From assembly GCF_024494565.1 (NCBI RefSeq), contig NZ_JANHDN010000004.1:1-64000 (forward strand): 64,000 nucleotides of DNA, read 5' to 3'. Within the stretch, counting starts at the first letter, position 1. Each line of letters begins with the position of its first letter. The notes beneath the pieces are model-generated. The model did not search any database. It had not been told where the DNA came from and saw only the letters and a list, made by a program, of their open reading frames with translations. Positions 1 to 8,532 of the stretch are shown piece after piece. Origin of the DNA: Halorubrum rutilum (GTDB lineage: Archaea; Halobacteriota; Halobacteria; Halobacteriales; Haloferacaceae). The position numbers and the translations under genes are program-made.

Positions 1-100
1 GAACACCCGTACCCATTCCGAACACGGAAGTTAAGCCCGCCAGCGTACCGGGAAGTACTGGAGTGAGCGATCCTCTGGGAACCGCGGGTCGCCGCCTGCC
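1..100 (+). rRNA. rrf: 5S rRNA, 3' part (5' end outside window)
   Basis: The first hundred bases read as the body and 3' end of a haloarchaeal 5S rRNA. They include the conserved loop CCGAACACGGAAGTTAAGCC, then the GGGAAGTACTGGAGTG helix, and finish in the GTCGCCGCC strand that would pair with the missing 5' end. This is therefore the distal end of an rRNA operon transcribed rightwards. No tRNA-Cys or other tRNA is seen downstream, although one often follows 5S in haloarchaeal operons. The exact 3' end is uncertain by a few bases. Confidence 0.93.
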
Positions 101-110
101 CATTCATACC

Positions 111-135
111 GGGGCGATCGCCCCACCCACTTTTT
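111..135 (+). terminator. Putative rRNA operon terminator
   Basis: A perfect palindrome GGGGCGATCGCCCC is followed within six bases by a run of five T, about ten bases after the 5S end. Archaeal termination relies mainly on the T run, and the hairpin may be incidental. The position directly behind 5S supports a terminator. Confidence 0.5.
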
Positions 136-200
136 CCACACTCTCATCCGCTCGTAGACACCGCTCTGCGGGGTCCCGCGACGACACCGAGCGGCCGCAC

Positions 201-228
201 CGCGTTTCGACCGCGCGGTCGAAACGCG
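201..228. promoter_or_regulatory. Perfect 28-bp palindrome upstream of a haloarchaeal gene
   Basis: The half-site CGCGTTTCGACCGC is followed at once by its exact reverse complement. It lies about 70 bp before the ATG at 297 and about 35 bp before a TATA-like AGTTTATCAA (261-270). That is where an activator or repressor dimer would bind. It has no T run after it and is well separated from the 5S terminator. No specific regulator can be named. Confidence 0.4.
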
Positions 229-296
229 AGCGAATTTCAATATTGAGAGGTCCACCCGTAAGTTTATCAATTTTGTCGCTGAAGCTAACGGTATCG

Positions 297-1187
297 ATGG
301 CCGCTCCGACGGATTCCGACCGCGAGGTCACGGTGCGACTGTCCGCGGCGGGACGACCGCCGGTTCGCGAGGGGCCGTCGCCGGAGCGGGTGGTCTCCGT
401 GCTGTTCGACACCGGAATCGAGGAGTGGCGACGCGGCCGGCGCGGTTCGCCCGGGCCCGGTCCGGCGCGAGAGGCGATCGTCGCCGCGAGCGACACCACC
501 CGCGGAGCGGTCGGAACGACGCAGGTCGTCCCGAGTCGGCGGCTCGCGTACACGACGCTCGACGAGTCCGCGCCCCTCGACCGCGTGGCGGACGCCGTTT
601 CGGCGCACGTCGTCGACGTCGATGGGGAGGCGCCGTCCGTCGTCGTCGACGACGTCGCTCCGGTGCTCGTCGACCGGGGCCTCGACGCGACACGGTCGCT
701 CGTCGCGGCGCTGGGGAGCCTCACCGACGTCGCCGAGGTCGTCGTCGGCTGCTCGTACGGTCCCGAGACGGCCGCGGACGTCCGATCGCTGTTTGATCCG
801 ACCGACGTCTCGGAGCCCGTCGATCACCCGGTCACCGGGACCGTCGATCGACTGCGACGCGACGATCCGACGACGTTCGGATACGTGCGTCGCCACTGGG
901 CGGAGGCGCGCGACGGAATCGAGCGCTGCACGCGGAACTACCCGCAGTCAAAACAGGTGCACGCCGCACTCTCCGACCCGGAGACGACGCCGAGAACGCT
1001 CGGCGCGACGCTGTCGGGGCTGGTCCGGCTCGACGTGCTCGACACGTGGGGCGAGACCGTCGGATCGACGCGGTACGACCTCACCGCCTACGATCCCGAC
1101 CGGATGTGGGTAGTCGGCGCCGCCCTCGCGACGTCGTCGGAGGAGCCCGACGCGGACGGCGAGTCGATGACGGCCGACGACGACTGA
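297..1187 (+). CDS. Haloarchaeal protein of unknown function, probable C-terminal winged helix
   Basis: A 296-residue acidic protein. I do not recognise a characterised family. The N-terminal two thirds alternate strands and helices (for example EAPSVVVDDVAPVLVDRGL around residues 110-130), which resembles a Rossmann-like or receiver-like fold. The last 80 residues (around KQVHAALSDPETTPRTLGAT) have the helix spacing of a winged-helix DNA-binding domain ending in a wing-like segment. The ATG at 297 was chosen because the same frame runs back into the 5S gene, and because a TATA-like box sits about 30 bp upstream, which fits a leaderless transcript. A regulatory role is only an inference. Confidence 0.75.
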   Translation: MAAPTDSDREVTVRLSAAGRPPVREGPSPERVVSVLFDTGIEEWRRGRRGSPGPGPAREAIVAASDTTRGAVGTTQVVPSRRLAYTTLDESAPLDRVADAVSAHVVDVDGEAPSVVVDDVAPVLVDRGLDATRSLVAALGSLTDVAEVVVGCSYGPETAADVRSLFDPTDVSEPVDHPVTGTVDRLRRDDPTTFGYVRRHWAEARDGIERCTRNYPQSKQVHAALSDPETTPRTLGATLSGLVRLDVLDTWGETVGSTRYDLTAYDPDRMWVVGAALATSSEEPDADGESMTADDD

Positions 1188-1212
1188 CCGGTTGACCGCC
1201 ACTCCGTCCGCC

Positions 1213-1491
1213 CTACTCCGTCCCCGGCGCGTCGAGGTCGTGTGAGACGACGGTGCCGTCCGGTTCGAGCGTGACCGTCCCGAGCGTGACCGTCGCCCCC
1301 GCCTCGAACCGGTCGGCGACGGCCCCGAGGACGGCTCGCTGGTCCAGGCGGTCCCAGACGGTCTCGGCGACGAGGGACTGGAACGCCTCGGGGTCGGTCC
1401 ACCCGGAGTCGACGTCCGACGGGACGCGGACGACGACCCGGAGCTCCTCCTCGGTGAGGCGGATCCCCACGCCGAACGTGTCTGCGCACAT
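1213..1491 (-). CDS. Small haloarchaeal hypothetical protein (92 aa)
   Basis: The reading frame is acidic, with residues such as MCADTFGVGIRLTEEELRVV at the start, and would code for a compact alpha/beta protein. An internal ATG at 1491 is preferred over a longer basic extension, because the extension lacks haloarchaeal codon and residue character. The gene converges with the preceding one, leaving 25 bp between stops. No catalytic motif is visible and the function is unknown. Confidence 0.6.
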   Translation of the reverse strand: MCADTFGVGIRLTEEELRVVVRVPSDVDSGWTDPEAFQSLVAETVWDRLDQRAVLGAVADRFEAGATVTLGTVTLEPDGTVVSHDLDAPGTE

Positions 1492-1598
1492 GCGCCGACG
1501 TTCGGTCCGGAGTCGCAAATCACCGTCGGGAGGCGGTCGGGCGCGCCGCGCCGTCCCGAAACCGGTAAGCGGTGCCGGCCGGAACCCCCGCCGTGTCG

Positions 1599-2486
1599 AT
1601 GTCGACCGATCCGCGGGTCCCGCCGGCCGCCGCCCTCGCGCTCGCGGTCGTCGCCGTGAGCGCCGGGGCGATCCTCGTCAGGCTCAGCGAGGCCCCGAGC
1701 TCGGTGGCCGCGTTCTACCGCGTCCTGTTCACGACGCTGCCGCTCCTCCCGGTCGCGCTCTGGCGGTATCGCGCCGAGTTCGCCCGCGTCCGGCACCGCG
1801 ACCTCGCGTTCGCGGCGCTGTCGGGCGTCGCGCTCGCGCTCCACTTCGCCGCCTGGTTCGAGAGCCTGGAGTGGACGAGCGTCGCGGCGAGCGTCACCCT
1901 CGTTCAGGCCCAGCCGGTGTTCGTCGCGCTCGGCGCGTGGCTGCTCCTCCGAGAGCGCGTGACGCGCCGGATGGCCGTCGGCATCGCGGTCGCCGTCGCG
2001 GGGATGGTCGGGATGTCCCTCGGCGACTTCCTCGGCGGAGTGCTCGTCGGCCCCCGGCCGCTCTACGGGAACGGGCTCGCGCTGGTCGGCGCCGTGACGG
2101 CGGCCGGCTACGTCCTCGCCGGTCGCTCGCTCCGGCAGCGGGTCTCGCTCGTCCCGTACGTGGTCGTCGTCTACGGGGTCTGTACCGTCTCGCTCCTCGC
2201 CGTCGTCCTGCTCCAGGGCCACCCGCTCGCCGGGTATCCGTCCCGGGAGTGGGCGCTCTTCGCGGGGCTCGCGCTCGGTCCGGGACTGCTCGGCCACACC
2301 GTCCTCAACTGGACGCTCGCACACGTCGAATCGAGCGTCGCGTCCGTGTCGCTGCTCGGCGAACCGGTCGGCGCGACGCTGCTCGCGTTCGTCTTCCTCG
2401 CCGAGGTGCCGACGCCCGTCACGCTCGTCGGCGGCGGCGTCGTCCTCGCCGGAATCGCGCTGACGTCGACGGGTACGGCGAGCTGA
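1599..2486 (+). CDS. EamA/DMT-family transporter
   Basis: A 295-residue integral membrane protein with about ten hydrophobic segments in two halves, the layout of drug/metabolite transporters with two EamA repeats. The first half contains the typical segment SSVAAFYRVLFTTLPLLPVA. The second half contains HTVLNWTLAHVESSVASVSL followed by LLGEPVGATLLAFVFLAEVP, the hallmark ending of EamA proteins. It probably exports amino acids or related metabolites, but the substrate cannot be read from sequence. The ATG at 1599 is preferred over an earlier in-frame start because it gives the expected short N-terminal tail before helix 1. Confidence 0.88.
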   Translation: MSTDPRVPPAAALALAVVAVSAGAILVRLSEAPSSVAAFYRVLFTTLPLLPVALWRYRAEFARVRHRDLAFAALSGVALALHFAAWFESLEWTSVAASVTLVQAQPVFVALGAWLLLRERVTRRMAVGIAVAVAGMVGMSLGDFLGGVLVGPRPLYGNGLALVGAVTAAGYVLAGRSLRQRVSLVPYVVVVYGVCTVSLLAVVLLQGHPLAGYPSREWALFAGLALGPGLLGHTVLNWTLAHVESSVASVSLLGEPVGATLLAFVFLAEVPTPVTLVGGGVVLAGIALTSTGTAS

Positions 2487-2546
2487 CGTTCTCACGGCCG
2501 ATATTCGGGCGTTAACGTTGAAATGTGGTCACCGTGACCTCCCCGT

Positions 2547-4235
2547 ATGCACCGCCGTTCCGTCGTCGCCTACGTGGGCGGCGACACGGACCTGCGCGAC
2601 CGCGTCCGCGACGCGGTGGCGGCCGCGTGGAGCGATTCCCCTTCGCCGGGGTACGAGGCGGTCTCGCCGGCGGCGTTCTCGGAGGCGACGACGGAGGTCC
2701 CGTCCCCGCTGAGCGACGCCTGCGGGGTCGTCGTCGCCGCCGACGCCCTCGCGTCGGAGCCGACGCGGCGCCACGTCGCCGCGACGCCCGAGACCGTCCC
2801 CGTCCTCGTCGCCGTCGAGGAGGCGGAGACCGAGACGATCCGCGCCCTGCTCACCGCCGACGCGGACGACGTCGTCGCCGTCGAATCCGACGACGCGGCG
2901 CCGGACAGCGACGGCGACGCGGCGCCGGACCGTGACGACGACGCGGCAGGTCCCCTCGTCGAGCGCCTGCGGGACGCGATCGATCCCGCGCTGACGCGGC
3001 TCGGCGGCGACGACGTCGCGCGGCTTCGCGAGGTGCTGCTGGACGCGGGGACCACCCTGATGAGCACGCGGTCGGACGAGGTCGAGACGAAGGTCGTCTG
3101 GACGATGGAGAACGTCGGACGACAGGTCGCGGTCGACCGGATCGTCTGTTACCTGGAGGAAGACGGCGCGTTCGAGCCGGCGTACCACTGGTCCTCGGAC
3201 GGGTGTGACCCCGATCCGAAGCCGTTCGAGACGTTCCCCGACCCGGAGGCGCTCTCCACGTTCGAGAACGTCGTCCGTCCCCCGGTCCGGGACGGGGAGG
3301 CCGACGAGAGAAGCGCCCCCGTCGGAGCAGACGGAGGGGGAAGTGCATCCGTCGGAGCAGACGGAGGGGGAAGTGCGCCCGCCCAGGGAGCCGGCGACGG
3401 CGACGCGGACGCCGGGTCCACGTCGGCGACGGTCCACGTGCCCCTCGTCTCCGACTGGGAGCTGATCGGCGTCCTCGCGTTCGAGACCGACGACCCGCGC
3501 GCGTGGACCGCGGAGGAGGTCGCGGCGTACCGCACCTTCGGCGACCTGATCGCCCACACCGTCGCGCGGAACGAGCGCCGGCTCGAACTCCGCCGCCAGA
3601 CGGAGCGCCTCGAACAGTTCAGCGCGGTGGTCTCGCACGACCTCCGGAACCCGCTCAACGTCTTCTCCGGCTACCTCGACCTCGTCGCGGACGACGTGGA
3701 GCGCCCGAAGTACGAGGCGATGGAGCGCGCGGTGCTCCGGATGGAGACGCTCATCGACGACCTCCTCATGCTGGCGAGGCGCGGCGACGCGATCGACGAG
3801 ACGGAGCCCGTCCCGGTCGCAGCGGTCGCCGAGGACGCCTGGAGCTCCGTCCGAGCGCCGGACGCGACGCTGACGGTCGCGGACGACGCCGCCCGCGTGG
3901 AGGCCGACCCGAGCCGCCTCCGACAGCTGTTCGAGAACCTCTTCCGAAACGCGGTCGACCACGGCGGGCGGGGAGTCAGTATCGAGGTCGGGGTCGAGGA
4001 CGATCGCTCGGGCGTCCGGGAGCTGTACGTCGCGGACGACGGGCCGGGGATCCCGCCGGACGCGCGCGACTCCCTGTTCGAGTCGGGGTTCTCGACCGCG
4101 GGGAGCTCCGGCCTCGGGCTCGCGATCGTCGACCGGATCGCCGACGCTCACGGCTGGGGACTCGACGTCCGCAACGACGGCGGCGCGGTGTTCGAGCTCT
4201 CGGTCGAGACGGAGCCGGTGACCGCGCCGGCCTGA
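2547..4235 (+). CDS. GAF-domain sensor histidine kinase
   Basis: A 562-residue kinase. Residues 1-130 look like a degenerate receiver-type domain. A GAF-like sensor domain follows at roughly 170-345. The HisKA phosphoacceptor region carries FSAVVSHDLRNPLNVFSGYL near residue 360. The HATPase domain shows an N box (LFENLFRNAVDHGG), a G1 box (DDGPGIPP) and a G2 box (GSSGLGLAIV). There are no transmembrane segments, so it should sense a cytoplasmic signal. The GAF domain is interrupted by a Gly/Ser/Ala linker built from a perfectly duplicated 30-bp unit (3321-3380). No response regulator is adjacent, which is usual for haloarchaeal kinases. Confidence 0.92.
   Translation: MHRRSVVAYVGGDTDLRDRVRDAVAAAWSDSPSPGYEAVSPAAFSEATTEVPSPLSDACGVVVAADALASEPTRRHVAATPETVPVLVAVEEAETETIRALLTADADDVVAVESDDAAPDSDGDAAPDRDDDAAGPLVERLRDAIDPALTRLGGDDVARLREVLLDAGTTLMSTRSDEVETKVVWTMENVGRQVAVDRIVCYLEEDGAFEPAYHWSSDGCDPDPKPFETFPDPEALSTFENVVRPPVRDGEADERSAPVGADGGGSASVGADGGGSAPAQGAGDGDADAGSTSATVHVPLVSDWELIGVLAFETDDPRAWTAEEVAAYRTFGDLIAHTVARNERRLELRRQTERLEQFSAVVSHDLRNPLNVFSGYLDLVADDVERPKYEAMERAVLRMETLIDDLLMLARRGDAIDETEPVPVAAVAEDAWSSVRAPDATLTVADDAARVEADPSRLRQLFENLFRNAVDHGGRGVSIEVGVEDDRSGVRELYVADDGPGIPPDARDSLFESGFSTAGSSGLGLAIVDRIADAHGWGLDVRNDGGAVFELSVETEPVTAPA
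3321..3380 (+). repeat. Two tandem 30-bp copies inside the kinase gene
   Basis: The 30 bases starting gtcggagcagacggaggggg occur twice in succession without a mismatch, coding for two copies of SVGADGGGSA. The repeat sits in a low-complexity linker within the GAF region. Its perfect identity implies a recent slippage or duplication event. Confidence 0.9.
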
Positions 4236-4288
4236 CCGGCTCGACCGCGCCGGTCCGACCGACCCCGCCGCGTCCCGCCTCGGACCCG

Positions 4289-4786
4289 CTACGACTCGAA
4301 CCGGTCGACCGTCCGCCGGTGTCGGTCGCGGAACATCCCCTCGAACCCGACCTTCGCGAACGGCCCGGCGAGGTCACCGAGCGGCCCGAGCGGCAGCCGG
4401 TACGAGACGGTGTCGACGAGGAGCGTCTCCTCGCCGTCGGCGTAGAAGGCGTGCGTGTGTTCCCACCGCCGGAAGGGCCCGCCGACCATGTCGTCGACGA
4501 AGCGCGCGCTCTCTTCGACCGGCGCGTCGCCGTCGGGCGTCCGCTCCGTGATCCGCGAGACCCACCGCTGGCGCGGGCCGACGCCGAACGGTCGCATCGA
4601 CATCCGGATCCGCGACCCCTCGGCGAGCACCGCCGGGTCCGGCTCCCCGTCCGGTCCCTCGACGCCGGCGACGCGGAGGTTCATCCAGTCCGGCGTGAGC
4701 GCCCGGAGGCCGTCGATCGTGGAGTGAAACGCCCACACGTCGTCGATGGGGGCGGGCACGCGGGTCGTCCGGCGGTACGTCGGCAT
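4289..4786 (-). CDS. SRPBCC-family (START-like) protein
   Basis: A 165-residue protein beginning MPTYRRTTRVPAPIDDVWAF, the classic first strand and helix of a polyketide cyclase/SRPBCC fold. It continues with RQRWVSRITERTPD and FVDDMVGGPFRRWEHTHAFY, the paired strands that line the hydrophobic pocket. Such proteins bind lipids or other hydrophobic ligands. No ligand can be assigned. The start at 4786 lies about 27 bp from a TATA-like GGGTTTTTGC on the minus strand, consistent with a leaderless mRNA. Confidence 0.85.
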   Translation of the reverse strand: MPTYRRTTRVPAPIDDVWAFHSTIDGLRALTPDWMNLRVAGVEGPDGEPDPAVLAEGSRIRMSMRPFGVGPRQRWVSRITERTPDGDAPVEESARFVDDMVGGPFRRWEHTHAFYADGEETLLVDTVSYRLPLGPLGDLAGPFAKVGFEGMFRDRHRRTVDRFES

Positions 4787-4961
4787 ACTGCCCTTAGGTG
4801 ACGACCGGGCAAAAACCCCCCTTCGCCCGCGGACGTTGCCGGCGGTTCGGTCTCGGCTCGGCTCGCGGGGCGGACCGAAGCGGAAGCGCGCGACCCGTCG
4901 ACCCCGTCTCGACCCGCCGATACCGAAATCGGAATACGGCTGTGACCCCACCGAATCCGTA

Positions 4962-5888
4962 ATGGAACGAGGCGCGATCGACGTCGCGGACCTGGCCGGC
5001 CCGTTCGACCTGCAGGCGACCGCCGAGAGCGGCCAGAGCTACCTCTGGAACCGCGCCGACGGGGAGACCTACGCGGACCTCCACGCCCACGGCGGCGACG
5101 AGTGGTACGAGACCGTCGTCGCGCCGATCCCCGACCTCGTCGAGGAACGCATTCCCCTGCGCGTCAGGCAGGAGGGCGGCGTCCGCGACGGGACCCTCCA
5201 CTGGGAGTCGACGGTCGACGCCGTCCCGATCCTCGAACACCTGTTCCGGCTCGACGACGACCTCGACGCGATCCTGGGCGCGACGCCGGACCTCCCCCTC
5301 CTCGAACGGGCGTACGACGCGTACGAGGGGATGCGGCTCACCCGCGACCCGACGTTCCCGTGTCTGATCTCCTTCATCTGCTCGGCGCAGATGCGCGTCG
5401 CGCGGATCCACGGCATGCAGCGTCGCCTCCGGGAGACGTACGGCGACGTCGTCGAGCTGGACGGCGAGGCGTACCACGCGTTCCCGACGCCGGAGCAGCT
5501 CGCCGCCCGGACCGAGGACGAACTCCGGGACCTCTCGCTGGGCTACCGCGCGCCGTACGTCCAGCGGACGGCCGAGATGGTCGCGTCGGGCGAGGCCGAC
5601 CCGCTCGCGGCCGCGGACCTGCCGTACGAGGAGGCGCGCGAGTCGCTGACCCGGTTCGTCGGCGTCGGCGACAAGGTCGCGGACTGCGTGCTGCTGTTCT
5701 CGCTCGGCTTCTTACAGGCGGTCCCGCTCGACACCTGGATCCGGACGACGATCGAGGAGTACTACCCCGACTGCGAGCGCGGGAACTACGCCGAGACGTC
5801 GCGCGCGATCCGCGAGCGCTTCGGCGGCGAGTTCGCCGGCTACGCCCAGACGTACGTGTTCTACTACCTCCGAGCCGGCGGCGAGTGA
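4962..5888 (+). CDS. ogg: 8-oxoguanine DNA glycosylase/AP lyase, OGG1-type
   Basis: A 308-residue base-excision repair enzyme. The helix-hairpin-helix GPD region reads RFVGVGDKVADCVLLFSLG followed by QAVPLDTWIRTTIEEYYPDC. This matches the OGG1 signature: the Lys of GVGDKVADC is the expected Schiff-base nucleophile and the Asp of LDTW is the conserved catalytic acid. The N-terminal part (FDLQATAESGQSYLWNR) resembles the OGG1 beta domain that reads the orphan strand. The lysine distinguishes it from monofunctional AlkA 3-methyladenine glycosylases. It should remove oxidised guanine, which matters for a sunlit aerobic halophile. Confidence 0.88.
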   Translation: MERGAIDVADLAGPFDLQATAESGQSYLWNRADGETYADLHAHGGDEWYETVVAPIPDLVEERIPLRVRQEGGVRDGTLHWESTVDAVPILEHLFRLDDDLDAILGATPDLPLLERAYDAYEGMRLTRDPTFPCLISFICSAQMRVARIHGMQRRLRETYGDVVELDGEAYHAFPTPEQLAARTEDELRDLSLGYRAPYVQRTAEMVASGEADPLAAADLPYEEARESLTRFVGVGDKVADCVLLFSLGFLQAVPLDTWIRTTIEEYYPDCERGNYAETSRAIRERFGGEFAGYAQTYVFYYLRAGGE

Positions 5889-5990
5889 GTCAGGGCCCGC
5901 GTCCGTGTCCGCGACCGTCGCGCCGTCGTTTCGACGAGGCGACCTGTCGGCCGAACCTTCATACTCGTTCGTGCGGTACACGCCACCGAG

Positions 5991-6383
5991 ATGGACTGCC
6001 GAGTCGTCGTGGAGGCCGCCGTCCCCGTGTACGACGTCGGGACCGCCGACGAAGCCGTGCGGATCGCGATCTCGAAGACCGGCGAGATGCTGAATCCGGA
6101 CCTCAGTTACGTCGAGATCGACACCGGAAGCCGCGCGTCGCCCGCGGGCGAGGAGCTGCCCCCGGCGTTCGTGGCCGCCGACGAGGCGCTCGTCGCCCTC
6201 GAACTCCGCATGGACGTGTTCAACGTCGAGCGCGCCGAACACGCCAGCCGCGTCGCGCGGAAGGAGATCGGACAGCGCCTCCGGAACATCCCGCTGAAGG
6301 TGCTCGACGTCGAGGAGATCGAGGCCGACGACGAGTCCGAGGGCGTGACCGACTCCGACTCGGTGTCGACCGACGAACGCTGA
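5991..6383 (+). CDS. UPF0212 (DUF555) family protein
   Basis: A 130-residue archaeal protein. It begins MDCRVVVEAAVPVYDVGTAD and continues with VRIAISKTGEMLNPDLSYVE, a pattern I recognise as the conserved archaeal UPF0212 family. The C-terminal 25 residues are an acidic tail. The function of the family is unknown. The ATG at 5991 is about 28 bp downstream of an AT-rich TTCATACTCG element. Confidence 0.87.
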   Translation: MDCRVVVEAAVPVYDVGTADEAVRIAISKTGEMLNPDLSYVEIDTGSRASPAGEELPPAFVAADEALVALELRMDVFNVERAEHASRVARKEIGQRLRNIPLKVLDVEEIEADDESEGVTDSDSVSTDER

Positions 6384-6503
6384 CCGGCCGCCTCCGCCGG
6401 GACCGTCCGACCGGGACGGAGCGACGCCGGAATCGGAACGTCGGTGCCGGACACGGCGTCGTCACTACGGAGGCGACGAACGGTCGAGAACGGAGGCGAA
6501 CTC

Positions 6504-6737
6504 TCAGTCCGCGGTCGGGGCCAGCGGCTCCGACTCGGACTCGTCCATCGGCTCGGTGATGCCTTCAGTCAGCTTGAAAACGGCCGCCTTGTGGTCTGTC
6601 TTCGATTTGTGAATCGATGTCGGTTTGACGCCCAGTTCCTCGTACGCGTCCAGATCGATGTCCTCGTCCCAGAACTCGCACTGTTTTCGTACCTCCGCGA
6701 GAAGGCCGTGAAGATGAATGAGCTCCTGCTTCTTCAT
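6504..6737 (-). CDS. UPF0058 family protein
   Basis: A 77-residue protein starting MKKQELIHLHGLLAEVRKQC, the signature of the archaeal UPF0058 family, with the His and Cys residues that may bind metal. The middle (GVKPTSIHKSKTDHKAAVFK) is also typical. A strong TATA-like AATATAAACC lies about 28 bp upstream on the minus strand. The biological role is not known. Confidence 0.9.
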   Translation of the reverse strand: MKKQELIHLHGLLAEVRKQCEFWDEDIDLDAYEELGVKPTSIHKSKTDHKAAVFKLTEGITEPMDESESEPLAPTAD

Positions 6738-6909
6738 GAGTAACAGCCCTTTGCTACCGGAGGTTTATATTATTATCTTGAGTCACGTTACCATGGGTTC
6801 CCCGCGTATTCGGCGTTTTCGGGTCGTAGATCGGCCTTTTCGGGTTATCGATCGGGAAGGTTCGAGAGCGCGGCGAGGTCGAGCACGGCGGGACGGCCGC
6901 CGCCGCGGT

Positions 6910-7089
6910 TCACTGGAACTGCTTGACGGCTTCGAGGTCGCGCTCGGTCCGCATGAACTCCGTCAGCCGGCGGGTCGCGTGGCATCCGGGACAGCTGAAG
7001 TTCGAGCGGAGGTCCTGGAGGTCCGCGGGGTTGTCCTGCCACTCCTTGGTACATTCCGGACAGACGAGTCTGACGAACGCGTCGACCAT
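6910..7089 (-). CDS. Small zinc-ribbon protein (59 aa)
   Basis: A 59-residue protein with two CxxC knuckles, CPEC near residue 10 and CPGC near residue 33, which would form one zinc ribbon. The ATG at 7089 begins MVDAFVRLVCPECTKEW. The longer frame upstream is antisense to the TFB gene and is rejected. It is probably one of the haloarchaeal single-ribbon families (possibly DUF7836). Its position next to TFB is suggestive but gives no function. Confidence 0.8.
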   Translation of the reverse strand: MVDAFVRLVCPECTKEWQDNPADLQDLRSNFSCPGCHATRRLTEFMRTERDLEAVKQFQ

Positions 7090-7178
7090 GGCGGGACGTA
7101 CACGCGGCCGACGTAAAAACGTACGTGGCGAAGAAAACGGACGCGGCGGGTGAAAGCGGACGCTGCGAGCGCCGGACC

Positions 7179-8183
7179 TCAGGCCGCGAGCCCCTCGCTC
7201 GCTTCGAGGAGCTCCTTGTACCGGTTCCGGATGGTGACCTCGCTGATGTCGGCCACCTCCGAGACCTGGCTCTGCGTCACCTTCTCGTTCGAGAGGAGCG
7301 CGGCCGCGTACACCGCGGACGCGGCGAGCCCGACCGGGGACTTCCCGCTCGTGATACCCGACTCCTTCGCGCCGTCGAGGAGCTCGCGGGCCAGCCGCTG
7401 CGTCTCCTCGGAGAGCTCCAGCCGCGAGACGAACCGGGGGACGTAGCTCCCCGGGTCGGCCGGCTGGACGCGCAGCCCCAGTTCGCGGATGACGTAGCGG
7501 TACGTCCGCGTGAGCTCCATCTTGTCGACGCGGGAGACCGCGGTGAACTCGTCGAGGCTCCGCGGGTTCCCCACCTGCCGGGCGGCCGCGTACAGCGACG
7601 CGGTCGCGACGCCCTCGATCGAGCGGCCGGGCAGGAGGTTCTCGCTCAGCGCGCGGCGGTAGATGACCGAGGCGGTCTCGCGGACGTTGTCCGGGAGGCC
7701 GAGCGCCGACGCCATGCGGTCGATCTCGCCGAGCGCCTGCTTGAGGTTGCGCTCCTTCGAGTCGCGGGTGCGGAACCGCTCGTTCCAGGTGCGCAGCCGC
7801 TGCATCTTTTGCCGCTGGCGGCTCGACAGCGACTTCCCGTAGGCGTCCTTGTCCTGCCAGCCGATGTTGGTCGAGAGCCCCTTGTCGTGCATCATATTCG
7901 TCGTCGGGGCCCCGACGCGGGACTTGCTGTCCCGCTCGCCGGAGTTGAACGCGCGCCACTCCGGCCCGCGGTCCACCGAGTCCTGCTCGACGACGAGCCC
8001 GCAGTCGTCGCACACGGTCTCGCCGTGCTCGGTGTCGGTGACGAGGCTCCCGCCGCACTCGGGGCAGGTCGTGGTCCGCTCCGTCGCCGTCGACTCCGAC
8101 TCGTCCGTCTCCGTCTCCGTCGCTCGGCTCGCTCGCTCTCGCTCCGTTTCCCCGCCGTAGTCGCGCGTACGTGTTTCTGTCAT
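7179..8183 (-). CDS. tfb: Transcription initiation factor IIB (TFB)
   Basis: A 334-residue general transcription factor that bridges TATA-bound TBP and RNA polymerase. The N-terminal zinc ribbon is CPECGGSLVTDTEHGETVCD with CDDC at residues about 40-62. The B-reader and linker region contains GLSTNIGWQDKDAYGKSLSS. Two cyclin-fold repeats follow, each with a helix-turn-helix. The last, TQSQVSEVADISEVTIRNRY, recognises the BRE element. Haloarchaea carry several TFB paralogues, and which one this is cannot be decided here. A TATA element lies 80-90 bp upstream. Confidence 0.97.
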   Translation of the reverse strand: MTETRTRDYGGETERERASRATETETDESESTATERTTTCPECGGSLVTDTEHGETVCDDCGLVVEQDSVDRGPEWRAFNSGERDSKSRVGAPTTNMMHDKGLSTNIGWQDKDAYGKSLSSRQRQKMQRLRTWNERFRTRDSKERNLKQALGEIDRMASALGLPDNVRETASVIYRRALSENLLPGRSIEGVATASLYAAARQVGNPRSLDEFTAVSRVDKMELTRTYRYVIRELGLRVQPADPGSYVPRFVSRLELSEETQRLARELLDGAKESGITSGKSPVGLAASAVYAAALLSNEKVTQSQVSEVADISEVTIRNRYKELLEASEGLAA

Positions 8184-8263
8184 AGGGTTCTCTCCGATCG
8201 AACTCCCGACGGAAATACTGGTGCCGGGTGCGCCGATTCGTTAACAAATAGTAAGTCGTCAGC

Positions 8264-8273
8264 ATATATAAAT
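8264..8273 (-). promoter_or_regulatory. TATA box of the tfb gene
   Basis: On the minus strand the sequence reads ATTTATATATG. The predicted start of transcription is about 25 bp downstream, near 8240. This would leave a leader of roughly 55 nt before the tfb ATG at 8183, which is longer than usual for a haloarchaeal gene. Confidence 0.5.
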
Positions 8274-8532
8274 CCAGCGTGAGTTCAGATAGCATACGAC
8301 TCGGTGAATACCCCCGACAGTCGCGATACCGGGCGGTTACGGCGTTCCGGTTCCTCGTCCGGACGAGCGACGCGACGGCAGCCAGCTCTCCCCGATATAT
8401 AAATAGTGTCGGCTCCGCGGCTCGCTTCCGATCGGTCTCGTTCCGATCGCGTCACCGACTGGAACCCTCCCGACCGCGTCACCGGTTGATACCCTCCACG
8501 ACCCCGCTCGCGGTCGGTGAGATCGCCGCGCG
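8274..8532. other. Non-coding region between mscS and tfb
   Basis: I see no gene here. It holds a second TATA-like element (GATATATAAATAG, 8394-8406) and an imperfect direct repeat of about 27 bp (8445-8471 and 8472-8498) that shares the core CGCGTCACCG and ends in ACCCTCC. These could be upstream control sites of tfb, which is transcribed away from the region. Confidence 0.45.

Noticed and set aside
63..296. N-terminal extension of the gene at 297 reaching into the 5S rRNA.
   Set aside because: The frame runs through the rRNA, terminator and palindrome, its residues are basic and unlike haloarchaeal proteins, and a TATA-like box sits before 297.
101..296. A tRNA gene after 5S rRNA.
   Set aside because: No cloverleaf, anticodon loop or T-arm (GGTTCRA) pattern could be found.
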